Shown: positions 25,404 to 34,698, counted from the first letter of the stretch. The stretch is 64,000 bases of DNA from Candidatus Chlorohelix allophototropha (GCF_030389965.1 NZ_CP128400.1:1426001-1490000); one strand, 5' to 3'. Numbers and translations are program-made. The notes: generated by a model not told the origin, from the sequence alone.

Positions 25404-26057
25404 TTAGTTGCTTGTTTTTCGCCTTGTTAATAAAAAGAGAACCTCCAGCAACACCAACACCGCGCCACCCACTCCGATGAGTAAACCAAGCCCGACATTC
25501 CCAGAGCCGTTGCTATCTTTTAACTTATCTAATATATCCAGTATTTTTCGAATCAGAAAAAAATCTCCAACACTGCCTAACAATGTCAGGCTTATTGAAA
25601 TAAAACCTTTATTAATCAGCAAACCTAGAAAAGATAGTAGTATCAATATTATTCCCACTACCAGAACAAAAAGACCGTCACGCGCATATCCCGATCCTAT
25701 GAGGTTAGCACCTTTAGGAAACCAGCTAAAAAAGGAGTCGCTGACATTTCCGAATCCATTGGCATAGACGGTTTGCCCGCCATTTTTAGTCGTAACCCAA
25801 GGCATAAAGCAACAAGCCGTCATTATTGTTGCTCCGATTAATGGGATTAAAAAATGCAGTCTGCCTCGCTTGTGTTCCTTATATGCAGGTATCCCTTGAT
25901 TGCCTTGCGGATAGTATTGAGGATACCCATAACCAATAGGTGGTTGCATATATCCCGGCGGAGGTGGATTATAGTTCGGTGGTTGCGGTGCTACAAAACC
26001 GGGTGCTATTGGTGGCTTGTCACCTGCACGGTTGGGTTGGTTTGAATTATAGCTCAT
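25404..26057 (-). CDS. Hypothetical membrane protein with proline/glycine-rich N-terminus
   Basis: 217 residues from ATG 26057, which has GGAG 8 bases upstream. The first ~65 residues are Pro/Tyr/Gln/Gly-rich (PPNYNPPPPGYMQPP), cytoplasmic and probably disordered. Four membrane helices follow, at about 72-92 (FLIPLIGATIMTACCFMPW), 120-145, 147-170 and 190-210. The loop after the first helix contains an aromatic and glycine-rich patch. I recognise no family; Pro-rich tails followed by a few helices also occur in DUF4190-like proteins. It is followed by a gap of 40 bases from another orphan membrane protein on the same strand, so they may form a pair. Confidence 0.6.
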   Translation of the reverse strand: MSYNSNQPNRAGDKPPIAPGFVAPQPPNYNPPPPGYMQPPIGYGYPQYYPQGNQGIPAYKEHKRGRLHFLIPLIGATIMTACCFMPWVTTKNGGQTVYANGFGNVSDSFFSWFPKGANLIGSGYARDGLFVLVVGIILILLSFLGLLINKGFISISLTLLGSVGDFFLIRKILDILDKLKDSNGSGNVGLGLLIGVGGAVLVLLEVLFLLTRRKTSN

Positions 26058-26097
26058 CTGGATTACTCCATTAAACACATATTTCTACCAAAAGCTT

Positions 26098-27057
26098 TTA
26101 AGATGCACAAGTCGGGCGCGACGACGAACTTTCCTGCCCAACCTTTTGTTTTAAGAGCAAGCCTGTAAGGTCAAATAAATTCCCCGGCGAGGCTTTATGC
26201 AAGCTATTATTGGAATAGGCTATTACCGCATTGCCCGAAAGCGTCGCTTTTTTTGTGCAACTGGTAATAACATTCGTACAGGGGTTGCGCACTGCTTCAT
26301 AGCCCTCATTGCAAACCAAATCAGTGGTATAGGTTCGACCTGAGTTTGGCACGCTACTTTCCTGCTTACATGCTAAAGAACCGTTAAACCCACCATCCCA
26401 ACAAAAACCTTCCCCACAGGGTTGAGAACCTGCATCTTTTGGACTCCATGGGCATAGCTTGTTAACTGTCACTGGCGAAGGACATTTTACTGTAGTAGCT
26501 GCAACCGTTGGGGTTACAGCGGTAGTAGTGGGCGCTTTTGTGATGGATGGGGTTTTAGTTTCTACGCTTTGTGTAGTGGTTTCAGTTTCAGTGAAGGCAG
26601 GGGTGTTTGTTATTACCGCAATTGCGGTCAATGCTAGGTCGTTGCCGTTTGAGGAAGGTTTAATAAAGTGATAAATATCCCAAACAGTCCAAGCCAGCAT
26701 TACCCACGATAGCACGCCTACTGCAATTAATTTGCCGCCTACCTTGATAGCAATTTTAGTTGCTCCTTCAAAAACTAGCTTACCCAAGCCCCAACGAAGC
26801 AACCATTTTTGAAATGGGGTGGTTTCAACTAACACCCATAAGGCTCGTTGCGCTCCCAAATGACCCCTGCTTGCCCAACTCCTAAGTATGCCAAGAGCAG
26901 TATTCTCGGAAACTCTAGCGAGACCATTGACTACAAAACCGAGTTTTTGCATTGCGGCGGTTGCCGAAGGTGCTCCATTTTGAAGTGCTTTTATAAGGGC
27001 TTCTACCATTTCGTTGGTCAAGCCAGTTCCGCCAGCCGGTCCTTGAATCCATTGCAT
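26098..27057 (-). CDS. Hypothetical single-pass membrane protein with Cys-rich extracellular domain
   Basis: 319 residues from ATG 27057 (AAGGA upstream); an in-frame start at 27111 is less likely. The N-terminal ~105 residues are helical and end amphipathic. One clear membrane helix lies at about 112-135 (IAVGVLSWVMLAWTVWDIY), preceded by a glycine-rich patch. A Thr/Pro-rich spacer (about 155-195) leads to a domain with eight cysteines (KCPSP, KLCPWS, QPCGEGFCWDG, LACKQ, LVCNEG, NPCTN, TSCTKK), an even number consistent with disulfides outside the cell, then a short tail with one more Cys. I do not recognise it. It might be a surface-anchored or contact protein. Confidence 0.55.
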   Translation of the reverse strand: MQWIQGPAGGTGLTNEMVEALIKALQNGAPSATAAMQKLGFVVNGLARVSENTALGILRSWASRGHLGAQRALWVLVETTPFQKWLLRWGLGKLVFEGATKIAIKVGGKLIAVGVLSWVMLAWTVWDIYHFIKPSSNGNDLALTAIAVITNTPAFTETETTTQSVETKTPSITKAPTTTAVTPTVAATTVKCPSPVTVNKLCPWSPKDAGSQPCGEGFCWDGGFNGSLACKQESSVPNSGRTYTTDLVCNEGYEAVRNPCTNVITSCTKKATLSGNAVIAYSNNSLHKASPGNLFDLTGLLLKQKVGQESSSSRPTCAS

Positions 27058-27565
27058 AATTATGCCATCCTTTCCTCCGCTAAAGCATGCTTCTGGAAAC
27101 GGCGGATACAAAAGGCTTTACTATATCTTCAGGAGGATTTGAGAAAAAAAGAAGGTTATCAGAGGGCAGATTACTTAAACAAGTAGTATTGTAATCGGGA
27201 TAGATATATTGACACATATCCCACAACCTTTCACTTCAGAAGCGGTTTGGTATTGTACATAGTTGGATGCAACGCAAGACCAAGTATTAACAGGTAACAA
27301 AATATGTGTGAGAAGTTCTCATTTAAAATCGTAGCATATTTGGGTTTAAAAAAAGGACAAAAGGAGTCAAAAATATACAAACTCAGAAGGGCTTATAACA
27401 AAATAATTCATTTGTAGCTTAGCATACTGTAATATGTAGTATTTAATCTAAACTACTTAATTAATATTGGACTTTTTCAAGTGTGCTGCTTTGCTCCGGT
27501 TGATGGATTTAAGTTGACATAGATACCAGATGAGTGTGAAACCATCCACGAGGGAGGAGATTAAG
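27058..27565. other. Intergenic region between the orphan membrane protein and the peptide transporter
   Basis: 508 bases, AT-rich, between divergent genes. A 5-bp dyad ATACT...AGTAT is at 27424-27442. TTGACA strings near 27210 and 27514 lack partner -10 boxes. GGAGG just before 27566 supports the TTG start of the binding protein. No gene or RNA element was recognised. Confidence 0.45.
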
Positions 27566-29338
27566 TTGAGGAGTAAAAATTTATTTGCTGCTAAGTCGCT
27601 TCGTATGAGGCTAGGCGCAGCAATATTTCTGTTCGCAGGTCTGCTTTTATCGGCTTGCGGTGATAGCACTGCTACCCCTGTTCCTGCTACTACTACCGCC
27701 GCGGCTACTACCGCTGCCACCCTTGCGCCAAACCAGACTGTGGGACCTGCGGTTGTCCCTACGACTGGTACTACAACTGCCGCTGTTACTACCACTGCCA
27801 GCGCTACTACTGCCGCCACAACCTCCGCGAAAAGCGATCATCCCGGTTTATTGCGGGAAGCAAACACGTATGCGAACCCGGCAAGCTTAGACCCGGCTGG
27901 TTCTGGTACTACCCGTCAGATTATGGTAAATATTTTTGGCGGCTTGGTGACAAACAATTCCAAAGGCGAAATTTTGGCGTTGGCTGCTGAGAAATGGCAA
28001 GTTTCAACCGATGGGAAGGTTTACACCTTTACCTTACGTAAAGACTTGAAATTCCAGAATGGAAACCCGGTGAAAGCTTCAGATGTTGTCTGGAGTCTTA
28101 CCCGCAGTCTTGACCCTAAACTTAAAGCTGCTGCTGCTGTAAATCTAACCGATATTGCCGGAGCAGACGACTATTATACTGCTAAAGCTACTGAGGTTAG
28201 TGGTCTGAAGGCGTTGGATGATAGCAATGTTCAGATTACCCTGAACAAGGTTGCGCCCTATTTCCTTTCCAAACTGGCGTTGCCGATTGCATCAATTCTC
28301 GATCGCACTGAAGTTGAAAAGAACGATCGCTGGTGGGAAAAACACACCGCTTCGATTGGTCCTTTCATTCTGAAAGAGTGGAAGAAAAGCCAAAGCATTT
28401 ATTTGGCGGCAAATCCCTACTATGTTTTTGGAAAGCCAAAAATTGACATCGAAATGCTCTATGTCAGCGATGCACAGGCGCGTTTAGCAATGTTTGCCAA
28501 AGGCGATGTGGACATCGTGTGGAGTGTAGGCGATACTATTTTTGATCAAATCAAGGATGATCCAGAACTTTCTAAGTTCTTGATTCAACCCAAAGAGCTG
28601 ACCTACACCGCCTACCCGCTGGTGCTTAACCCGAAGGCTTACCAACCGTTCCAGGATGTTCGAGTACGACAAGCCGTAGCAATGTCCATTGATCGCAAAA
28701 CTCTGGTTGATAAGATTTTTACCAGTTGCAAATTGCCCGATAGTATTATCCCTCCTGGCACGATACCGGGCTACCCGACAACCGTAAAGGCGCTGGAATA
28801 TAACCCAACAAAAGCAAAGCAATTGCTGGCAGATGCCGGGTTCCCCGGTGGACAGGGCTTACCGGAGTTTTCGATCGTGCAGGCGGGGACGGGTAGTAGT
28901 TCAGCTTACATGGAGTTTTTCCAGAGCCAAATTACTACTAACCTAGGTATGAAGGTTAAGCTGGAAGTGATGGAGCGCACCAAGTTTGTCGCCGAAGAAC
29001 GGAAGAAGACCAGCCTCGCCTCTTTCTATGATCGGGTGGTAGCGGATTACCTAGACCCGCAAAGTCTGTTGACCGTTCCTTTATATTCAAAATCATCTTC
29101 TAACATCTTTGGTTATGAAAGTGATAAGTTTGACAAGCTGGTTGAAGCAGCCGATGCAGAATTGAATGCCGCAAAACGGTATGATCTGTATGCTCAGGCT
29201 GAGCAAGTGGCGGTTAACGATGCGGTGTTTGTGCCAATCTGCCAGATTTATACCCGGTTGGTTGCCAAGCCCTATGTTAGCGGTTACCAGTTTAGCCCAA
29301 TAGGCATTTTGCCCTACGATCAGGTCGAAGTAAAGTAA
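27566..29338 (+). CDS. Oligopeptide/dipeptide ABC transporter substrate-binding lipoprotein
   Basis: 590 residues from TTG 27566, chosen because GGAGGAG stands directly before it. A signal peptide ends in the lipobox LLLSAC, with Cys31 as the lipidated residue. A Thr/Ala-rich linker of about 55 residues follows, then an SBP family 5 domain: LREANTYANPASLDPAG, YTFTLRKDLKFQNGNPVKASDVVWSL, VRQAVAMSIDRKTLVDK, YNPTKAKQLLADAGFPGG. It should deliver peptides, or possibly other solutes such as nickel or sugars, to the two permeases downstream. The linker resembles that of the BMP lipoprotein at 45087. Confidence 0.92.
   Translation: MRSKNLFAAKSLRMRLGAAIFLFAGLLLSACGDSTATPVPATTTAAATTAATLAPNQTVGPAVVPTTGTTTAAVTTTASATTAATTSAKSDHPGLLREANTYANPASLDPAGSGTTRQIMVNIFGGLVTNNSKGEILALAAEKWQVSTDGKVYTFTLRKDLKFQNGNPVKASDVVWSLTRSLDPKLKAAAAVNLTDIAGADDYYTAKATEVSGLKALDDSNVQITLNKVAPYFLSKLALPIASILDRTEVEKNDRWWEKHTASIGPFILKEWKKSQSIYLAANPYYVFGKPKIDIEMLYVSDAQARLAMFAKGDVDIVWSVGDTIFDQIKDDPELSKFLIQPKELTYTAYPLVLNPKAYQPFQDVRVRQAVAMSIDRKTLVDKIFTSCKLPDSIIPPGTIPGYPTTVKALEYNPTKAKQLLADAGFPGGQGLPEFSIVQAGTGSSSAYMEFFQSQITTNLGMKVKLEVMERTKFVAEERKKTSLASFYDRVVADYLDPQSLLTVPLYSKSSSNIFGYESDKFDKLVEAADAELNAAKRYDLYAQAEQVAVNDAVFVPICQIYTRLVAKPYVSGYQFSPIGILPYDQVEVK
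27665..27830 (+). repeat. Thr/Ala-coding low-complexity tract in the binding lipoprotein
   Basis: About 165 bases dominated by ACT/ACC and GCT/GCC codons, encoding the extracellular linker between lipid anchor and binding domain. Similar triplet-rich DNA occurs at 45170-45340. It could change length by slippage; that is inference. Confidence 0.6.
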
Positions 29339-29345
29339 TTTAATC

Positions 29346-30335
29346 GTGGCAAGCCCTGTAAAAGGTTTGCCGCTTTTTCACATCAGGCTTAAACAGATGC
29401 GAATGATTTTACGGCGAGCGATTGGCGCACTCCCTCTAGCTTTAGTAGCAGTGATTATAACCTTTGTACTGGGGCGGATTGCGCCGGGTGACCCTGTGAG
29501 CGCGATGTTGGAAAACGGTGCCAGCCAGACTGTGGTAGATAGTATTCTCACTCACTACGGGCTTGACAAGCCTATACTTGAGCAACTGTGGATATACTTC
29601 GGCGAGCTTTTACATGGCAATCTGGGGTATAGTTTCAGCAAAGGTGGAATTCCGGTTATCGAGATTATTGGCGATAGTTGGCTGGTAAGCTTGCAACTGG
29701 GTGCGCTTTCAATGCTGCTTATGCTAGGTTTGGGTATTCCACTTGGTATAATCGCTGCCGCTTATCGCAGTCGTACCCTCGATTGGGTGGTACGCGGTTT
29801 TGTGGTTTTGGGAACTAGTATCCCTTCTTTTGTAATTGCGTATGCTGGAATCTGGTGGTTAGGGGTTCAGCTTAAGGCATTACCTATAGGGGGCTGGGGT
29901 TCATGGGCGCAGACTATTCTACCGACAATTGTGCTGGGTTTACCCGGTGCGGCTTACCTTACCCGGCAAACTCGTTCAGCCCTTCTGGATGCACTATCGC
30001 AAGATTATATACGCACCGCTAAAGCCAAAGGTTTGAGCCAAATAACAATAATGACCCGCCACGCTCTCCGTAATTCGCTACTACCGGTGGTAACTATGGT
30101 AGGACCTGTTTTAGGAACTGCCGTTGGTGGATTCTTTATTGTAGAAAATATCTTTTCGATTCCGGGCATGGGTCGCCTTTCGGTGCAAGCGGTTTATAGT
30201 CGAGACTACCCCTTATTACAAGCGATTGTACTTTTATTGGTTTTGAGTTTTGTTTGTGCCAATTTACTGGTTGATATTGCTTATCTTTGGATTGATCCGC
30301 GTATTCATCACCGGAAAGCAAGTCGAGCGCATTAA
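29346..30335 (+). CDS. Peptide-type ABC transporter permease, DppB/OppB family
   Basis: 329 residues from GTG 29346; ATG 29397 (AGG 9 bases upstream) gives the more typical family start MRMILRRAIGALP and may be the real one. Six membrane helices are expected. GRIAPGDPVSAMLENGAS, YGLDKPILEQLWIYFGELLHGNLGYSF and the cytoplasmic EAA-type loop DALSQDYIRTAKAKGLSQ are family hallmarks. That loop contacts the ATPase. It starts 7 bases after the binding-protein gene and is followed by dppC at 2 bases, so the three genes form one operon. No ATPase gene is nearby, so a distant or shared one must serve. Confidence 0.92.
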   Translation: MASPVKGLPLFHIRLKQMRMILRRAIGALPLALVAVIITFVLGRIAPGDPVSAMLENGASQTVVDSILTHYGLDKPILEQLWIYFGELLHGNLGYSFSKGGIPVIEIIGDSWLVSLQLGALSMLLMLGLGIPLGIIAAAYRSRTLDWVVRGFVVLGTSIPSFVIAYAGIWWLGVQLKALPIGGWGSWAQTILPTIVLGLPGAAYLTRQTRSALLDALSQDYIRTAKAKGLSQITIMTRHALRNSLLPVVTMVGPVLGTAVGGFFIVENIFSIPGMGRLSVQAVYSRDYPLLQAIVLLLVLSFVCANLLVDIAYLWIDPRIHHRKASRAH

Positions 30336-30337
30336 AT

Positions 30338-31318
30338 ATGGATATATTAAATCAGGTTGACTTTGAAAATGAACCGTTAATCGACACCTTTGTACAGGAA
30401 GAAGCGCGTGTAAGTGCATCAACTTCCACTGCTATGTCAGGTTCGTGTCCAGTAATTCGCGAGGAGAAAACCCGTCCACGCGGTCGTCCCGGAGTTCTAA
30501 AGCGTCTATTGCACGACAAAGTTGCCCTAGTATGTATCTCCTATCTAGGTTTACTAGGTATATGTGCGTTGTTCGCCCCGTTAATTGCGCCCTATGATTA
30601 TAAATTCCAAGACCTTGCGCATGTGCGTGAGACATCTTCCTCGTTACACTGGTTTGGTACAGACCAACTAGGGCGCGATATTTTCTCTCGGATACTTTAT
30701 GGTGCGCGCATTTCGCTGGCAATCGGTATTTCGGTAATGCTGGTGGAAACCGCTGTCGGTGTAACTCTGGGCTTGCTTTCGGGTTATCTAGGTGGCTGGG
30801 TCGAAACTATTGTAATGCGCGTAGCCGATTTGACCTATGCCTTCCCCGGCTTGTTGTTGGCAATTTTGCTGGTTGGTATGCTAGGTCGTGATTTGGTCTG
30901 GCTTTTTGCAGCGTTTGTGCTCTTGGGCTGGCCTAATATCGCTCGGATGGTGCGTTCTCAGGTGTTGACTTTGCGTGAGCGCGATTATGTACATGCCAGT
31001 ATTGTTTCGGGTGGGGGTTTTGGCTGGATTGTTAGGCATCACATATTGCCAAACTGTGCCAGCGTAATAATTATATCAGCCTCAACCAGCGTAGGTGGTA
31101 TTATGTTGGCGGAAGCCGGTTTATCCTTTGTGGGTTTGGGGGTACAACCACCCTACCCTAGTTTGGGTAGTATGATTAGTGAACTGGCGCAATTGATTAA
31201 ATCCAGACCACTTCTGATGTTTTTCCCCAGCCTGACTCTCTCACTGGCAATTATGTCATTAAACTTGCTAGGAGATGCTCTACGTGATGCTTTTGATCCC
31301 ACCATATCAAGGCAATAA
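30338..31318 (+). CDS. Peptide-type ABC transporter permease, DppC/OppC family
   Basis: 326 residues. A polar N-terminal extension (about 1-60, acidic then Arg-rich RPRGRPGVLKRLL) precedes the first helix. The family-typical LAPLIAPYDYKFQDL-like segment and FGTDQLGRDIFSRILYGARISL follow. The EAA-type loop RMVRSQVLTLRERDYVHASIVSGGG and the C-terminal LLGDALRDAFDP are as usual for DppC. It pairs with the previous permease to form the membrane channel. The extension of about 60 residues is longer than in E. coli DppC. This is the last gene of the operon; no clear terminator was seen after it. Confidence 0.92.
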   Translation: MDILNQVDFENEPLIDTFVQEEARVSASTSTAMSGSCPVIREEKTRPRGRPGVLKRLLHDKVALVCISYLGLLGICALFAPLIAPYDYKFQDLAHVRETSSSLHWFGTDQLGRDIFSRILYGARISLAIGISVMLVETAVGVTLGLLSGYLGGWVETIVMRVADLTYAFPGLLLAILLVGMLGRDLVWLFAAFVLLGWPNIARMVRSQVLTLRERDYVHASIVSGGGFGWIVRHHILPNCASVIIISASTSVGGIMLAEAGLSFVGLGVQPPYPSLGSMISELAQLIKSRPLLMFFPSLTLSLAIMSLNLLGDALRDAFDPTISRQ

Positions 31319-31411
31319 CTTCAGGTTTTAACTTTTTAAATCCGATTCTACAATTCTACAATTTCGTTTTTGAGCCTAGAAGTGTGCTTTATAAATTAGC
31401 AACGCTTTGCT

Positions 31412-31440
31412 TTGGCAGGATTTAGGCTACTTGGTATAAT
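31412..31440 (+). promoter_or_regulatory. Promoter for the MFS transporter gene
   Basis: TTGGCA (31412-31417), a 17-base spacer and a perfect TATAAT (31435-31440). The start codon GTG lies 66 bases after the -10. Confidence 0.65.
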
Positions 31441-31506
31441 CTTCTACTAAGCATGGAGAAATCATTTTGAATCCCACTAAAGTATAGAAAAATAGGAGAG
31501 AACTCA

Positions 31507-32868
31507 GTGTCTGAACTTGCCACGAAACAGGCTACAGAAAAAAAACCGACTGTTCTAGCTACATGGTCATGGGCAACTTATGACCTTGCAAACACAATCT
31601 ACAGCGCTGCAATTATCAGTATTTATTTTCCTGCTTGGGTAAAAAATGAGCTAAAGATAGAGGATATTTGGTACGCCCTGCCGATGTCTATCTCAATGCT
31701 GATTGTAGGTGTTTTTAGCCCGCTACTGGGCGCACTTTCGGATCGTGGCGGCAACCGAATGAAGTGGTTAGGGGGCGCGACTATTTTAAGTATCGGTGCG
31801 CTTTTTCTTATGGGTGTAGCGCCAGCGTTGGGGGCGGGAGTGGCTGTATCACTTGGTTCAGGCATAATCTTTTTCATTGTTGCTAATGTGGGCTATCAAT
31901 CCGCTCTGATGTTTTACGACTCGCTTTTACCATCGGTTAGCACTACCAGTAATTGGGGTAAAGTATCGGGTTTGGGCGTAGGACTTGGTTATTTCGGAGG
32001 GATTATTGGTTTTCTAGGGGTGGGCTATCTGGGCGATATGCTTTATGGAGCGGGGGCGCTAACCGGAGATAATCCCAAAAATTCCGACTCGTTTTTTATA
32101 GCAGCGATTCTCTATCTTTTATTCTCTATCCCGTGCTTTATCTTCGTGCGTGAAAGGCATTATAAGACTGAACAAGAAGCAGCAAAATTAACTTTTACTT
32201 CAACCATGACACAAACGTTACGCACCTTTAAGCAATCCATGCTCTATCCGGGCTTATTTGTTTTTCTGGTTGCTAATTTCTTCTATTCCGATGCTTTGAA
32301 TACAGTTATTACTGCAATGGGCATCTACTCAACTGAGGTGATCGGGTTCAGCCCCAGTCAACGAAACGGCTTTTTGGCTTTTGCTACTATTTTTGCAGTG
32401 GTAGGTTCAATAATATTTGGCTTCGTAGCAGATAAAATCGGTTCCAAACAAGCCTTGAATATATCCTTATCGATTTGGGTAGTAGTTTTTGTAATCGCAA
32501 TGGCTGCTCCACCCAGAGACTTTTTTTTCTGGATTGGCGGTCCCTTAGCGGGGATTGCGCTTGGTAGCACTTGGGTTTCGGCGCGTACCTTGATGGTAGA
32601 GCTTACCCCACCGGAGAGATTGGGCGAATTTATGGGTCTTTACAACCTTACCGGAAAATTCTCAGCAGTGCTTGGTCCGGTGTTGTGGGGTGGTACATTA
32701 CTCTTATTCAATCCTAATGATCCAAAAGTTGGCAACCTAGGATACCAAATTGCGGTTGGAACACTATTGGCTGTAGTGATAATAGGTTTTGTAATACACC
32801 AATTTGTACCTGCACAAAGCACAGAGGTGCGAAAAGCATATAGTCGGGCAGAAATTGATATTTCCTGA
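31507..32868 (+). CDS. MFS transporter, UMF1/Atg22-like family
   Basis: 453 residues from GTG 31507 with AGGAGAG upstream. Twelve membrane helices are expected. WSWATYDLANTIYSAAIISIYFPAW near residue 20 is characteristic of the UMF1/Atg22 branch of the major facilitator superfamily, and the first cytoplasmic loop reads LGALSDRGGNRMKWLGG. FMGLYNLTGKFSAVLGPVLWG near the C-terminus fits as well. Substrates of bacterial members are mostly unknown; the yeast member exports amino acids from vacuoles. It is a monocistronic unit with its own promoter, just upstream of the ATP synthase operon. Confidence 0.88.
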   Translation: MSELATKQATEKKPTVLATWSWATYDLANTIYSAAIISIYFPAWVKNELKIEDIWYALPMSISMLIVGVFSPLLGALSDRGGNRMKWLGGATILSIGALFLMGVAPALGAGVAVSLGSGIIFFIVANVGYQSALMFYDSLLPSVSTTSNWGKVSGLGVGLGYFGGIIGFLGVGYLGDMLYGAGALTGDNPKNSDSFFIAAILYLLFSIPCFIFVRERHYKTEQEAAKLTFTSTMTQTLRTFKQSMLYPGLFVFLVANFFYSDALNTVITAMGIYSTEVIGFSPSQRNGFLAFATIFAVVGSIIFGFVADKIGSKQALNISLSIWVVVFVIAMAAPPRDFFFWIGGPLAGIALGSTWVSARTLMVELTPPERLGEFMGLYNLTGKFSAVLGPVLWGGTLLLFNPNDPKVGNLGYQIAVGTLLAVVIIGFVIHQFVPAQSTEVRKAYSRAEIDIS

Positions 32869-32927
32869 ATTTCCACATATATACACTAAAAATTAACTAA
32901 TTGTTATGATTGTGCCAAATTTCACAC

Positions 32928-32956
32928 TTGCGCCAATAGGTTTGCTATGATATACT
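32928..32956 (+). promoter_or_regulatory. Promoter for the ATP synthase operon
   Basis: TTGCGC (32928-32933), a 17-base spacer and TATACT (32951-32956) with an extended TGA directly before it. The leader to the first gene would be about 180 bases. Confidence 0.6.
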
Positions 32957-33141
32957 TTTCCCTGACTTAGCCTAGTTAATTTGCTCGCACACACAACAAC
33001 AGCACTTTATAACAAGAATTAAACCTTTTGAAGGTGTAAGGGATAGTTGCTGTGGGTGGATTTCTTAAAATAAACAGTAGTACAAATTTCAAGTAAATAT
33101 TCTGATTTAATGAAAGCTCTGAAGGGTTTCTGTAAATATTT

Positions 33142-33387
33142 ATGAGTAACAGAAACGGGAGCAATGGAAGCAACGAAGAAAAAAGTGCTATGGCATTTGC
33201 CCTAAGCCTAGGGTTTGGGATAGCAGTGCCGTTAGCCTTATTTATTGTTGCTGGGGTGTGGTTGGATGGGGTGCTTAATACAACCCCTTTATTTGTACTG
33301 ATTGGCATCTTTCTTGGGTTATTTAGTGCAGGTTACTTTTTTTGGCGGCTAATCGTAGCAAGCGAGCCTGGAAACAAGCGCAACTAA
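33142..33387 (+). CDS. AtpZ/AtpI-family small membrane protein
   Basis: 81 residues with two membrane helices (about 19-43 and 50-72). The first has GFGIAVPLALFIVAGVWLDG and the second PLFVLIGIFLGLFSAGYFFW, matching the AtpZ/AtpI group encoded at the head of F1Fo operons. Known members help c-ring assembly or transport Mg/Ca. It lies 55 bases upstream of atpB. The polar N-terminus is Asn/Ser/Gly-rich. The exact subgroup (AtpZ versus AtpI) cannot be decided by eye. Confidence 0.75.
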   Translation: MSNRNGSNGSNEEKSAMAFALSLGFGIAVPLALFIVAGVWLDGVLNTTPLFVLIGIFLGLFSAGYFFWRLIVASEPGNKRN

Positions 33388-33442
33388 CATTGTAAATGCC
33401 AATTTAACGCTCGTAGCTTGGGATGAGGTAATTAACCGGAAA

Positions 33443-34288
33443 ATGGAAGAATTTAAACTGGTAGTTAGCCTGAAGCCGGAACCGATTATGTGCATCGGTG
33501 GGAAAATGGATGCTCCGGCAGTTTGCTCCAAAGACACTTTCTTTATTGTAACCAATTCCACTATAGCTACCGTTCTCTTCATGCTCATCACCTTTTTTCT
33601 GCTATGGTCGGGCGCACGAAAAGCCAAGCTTATACCCGGGCGTTGGCAGTCTGTAGTTGAAATACTGGTGGAGAGTTTGCACAATATGGTGGTTGAATCT
33701 ACCAGTAAACGTGTAGCGAAAGTAATCTTTCCTCTAGTAGCAACCTATTTCACTTGGATTTTGTTTGCTAACTGGCTTTCCCTGATTCCCGGAGTAGGCT
33801 CAATCGGTTTTGTACATGATGTGACTGAGGATGGCAAAGTTCTAAAAGAAATGGTGCCTCTCCTGCGCGGACCAAATGCTGACCTCAATATGACCTTCGC
33901 AATGGCGCTGTTAGCAGTAATTATTGTACAGATAGCAGCAATTGTGTCCCACGGGGTCAAAGGTTGGTTGAAAGAGTTCATTCCCGAACCTCACTGGATG
34001 GATCCACTTTTAACTCCGCTTGAAATAATCGGTCAGTTCACTCGTATCCTTTCGCTGGCTTTCCGTCTTTTCGGCAATGTATTTGCCGGTGAGGTGTTGC
34101 TGGCGGTAATGCTGAAAATCGCTGCACCCAGTTTGATAATCTTTCTGGGGCTTGAAATATTTGTGGGCTTTATCCAGGCGCTGGTCTTTGCGATCCTTAC
34201 CCTGACCTATCTCTCGCTGGTGACAGCAGGAGGACATGAGGAAGGTCATCACGACAAAGAGCATGAAGAGCATGCAAAAGCTGCATAA
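33443..34288 (+). CDS. atpB: ATP synthase Fo subunit a
   Basis: 281 residues. It forms the two half-channels for ions next to the c-ring. The essential arginine is R208 in ILSLAFRLFGNVFAGEVLL, and the last helix contains FVGFIQALVFAILTLTYL. Four to five membrane helices follow a polar N-terminus that contains VSLKPEPIMCIGGKMDAP. A His/Glu-rich tail (EEGHHDKEHEEHAKAA) is a notable extension that could bind metal or simply be solvent-exposed. It is the first core Fo gene of the operon. Confidence 0.96.
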   Translation: MEEFKLVVSLKPEPIMCIGGKMDAPAVCSKDTFFIVTNSTIATVLFMLITFFLLWSGARKAKLIPGRWQSVVEILVESLHNMVVESTSKRVAKVIFPLVATYFTWILFANWLSLIPGVGSIGFVHDVTEDGKVLKEMVPLLRGPNADLNMTFAMALLAVIIVQIAAIVSHGVKGWLKEFIPEPHWMDPLLTPLEIIGQFTRILSLAFRLFGNVFAGEVLLAVMLKIAAPSLIIFLGLEIFVGFIQALVFAILTLTYLSLVTAGGHEEGHHDKEHEEHAKAA

Positions 34289-34315
34289 TTAGATTTAGTT
34301 TCGTATCTAATCTGA

Positions 34316-34597
<282 letters not shown>

Positions 34598-34613
34598 AAT
34601 TCGGCAATCAGTG

Positions 34614-34659
34614 TCAGTTGTCGGTGTTATACAATTTAGTACCGACAACCGACAACTGA
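34614..34659 (+). promoter_or_regulatory. Inverted repeat between atpE and atpF
   Basis: TCAGTTGTCGGT (34614-34625) pairs perfectly with ACCGACAACTGA (34648-34659). A shorter competing arm ACCGACAAC (34641-34649) makes the 3' side a 7-base direct repeat, so two alternative hairpins can form. TTTCTGTTT follows. It could act as a partial terminator or mRNA stabiliser that raises atpE expression above the downstream genes. Confidence 0.55.
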
Positions 34660-34698
34660 TTTCTGTTTGCTAAATAATAAGATGAGGGAAAATAAACC

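Noticed and set aside
27665-27830. CRISPR-like or microsatellite array
   Set aside because: The repetition comes from Thr/Ala codons in a coding frame and lacks evenly sized spacers.
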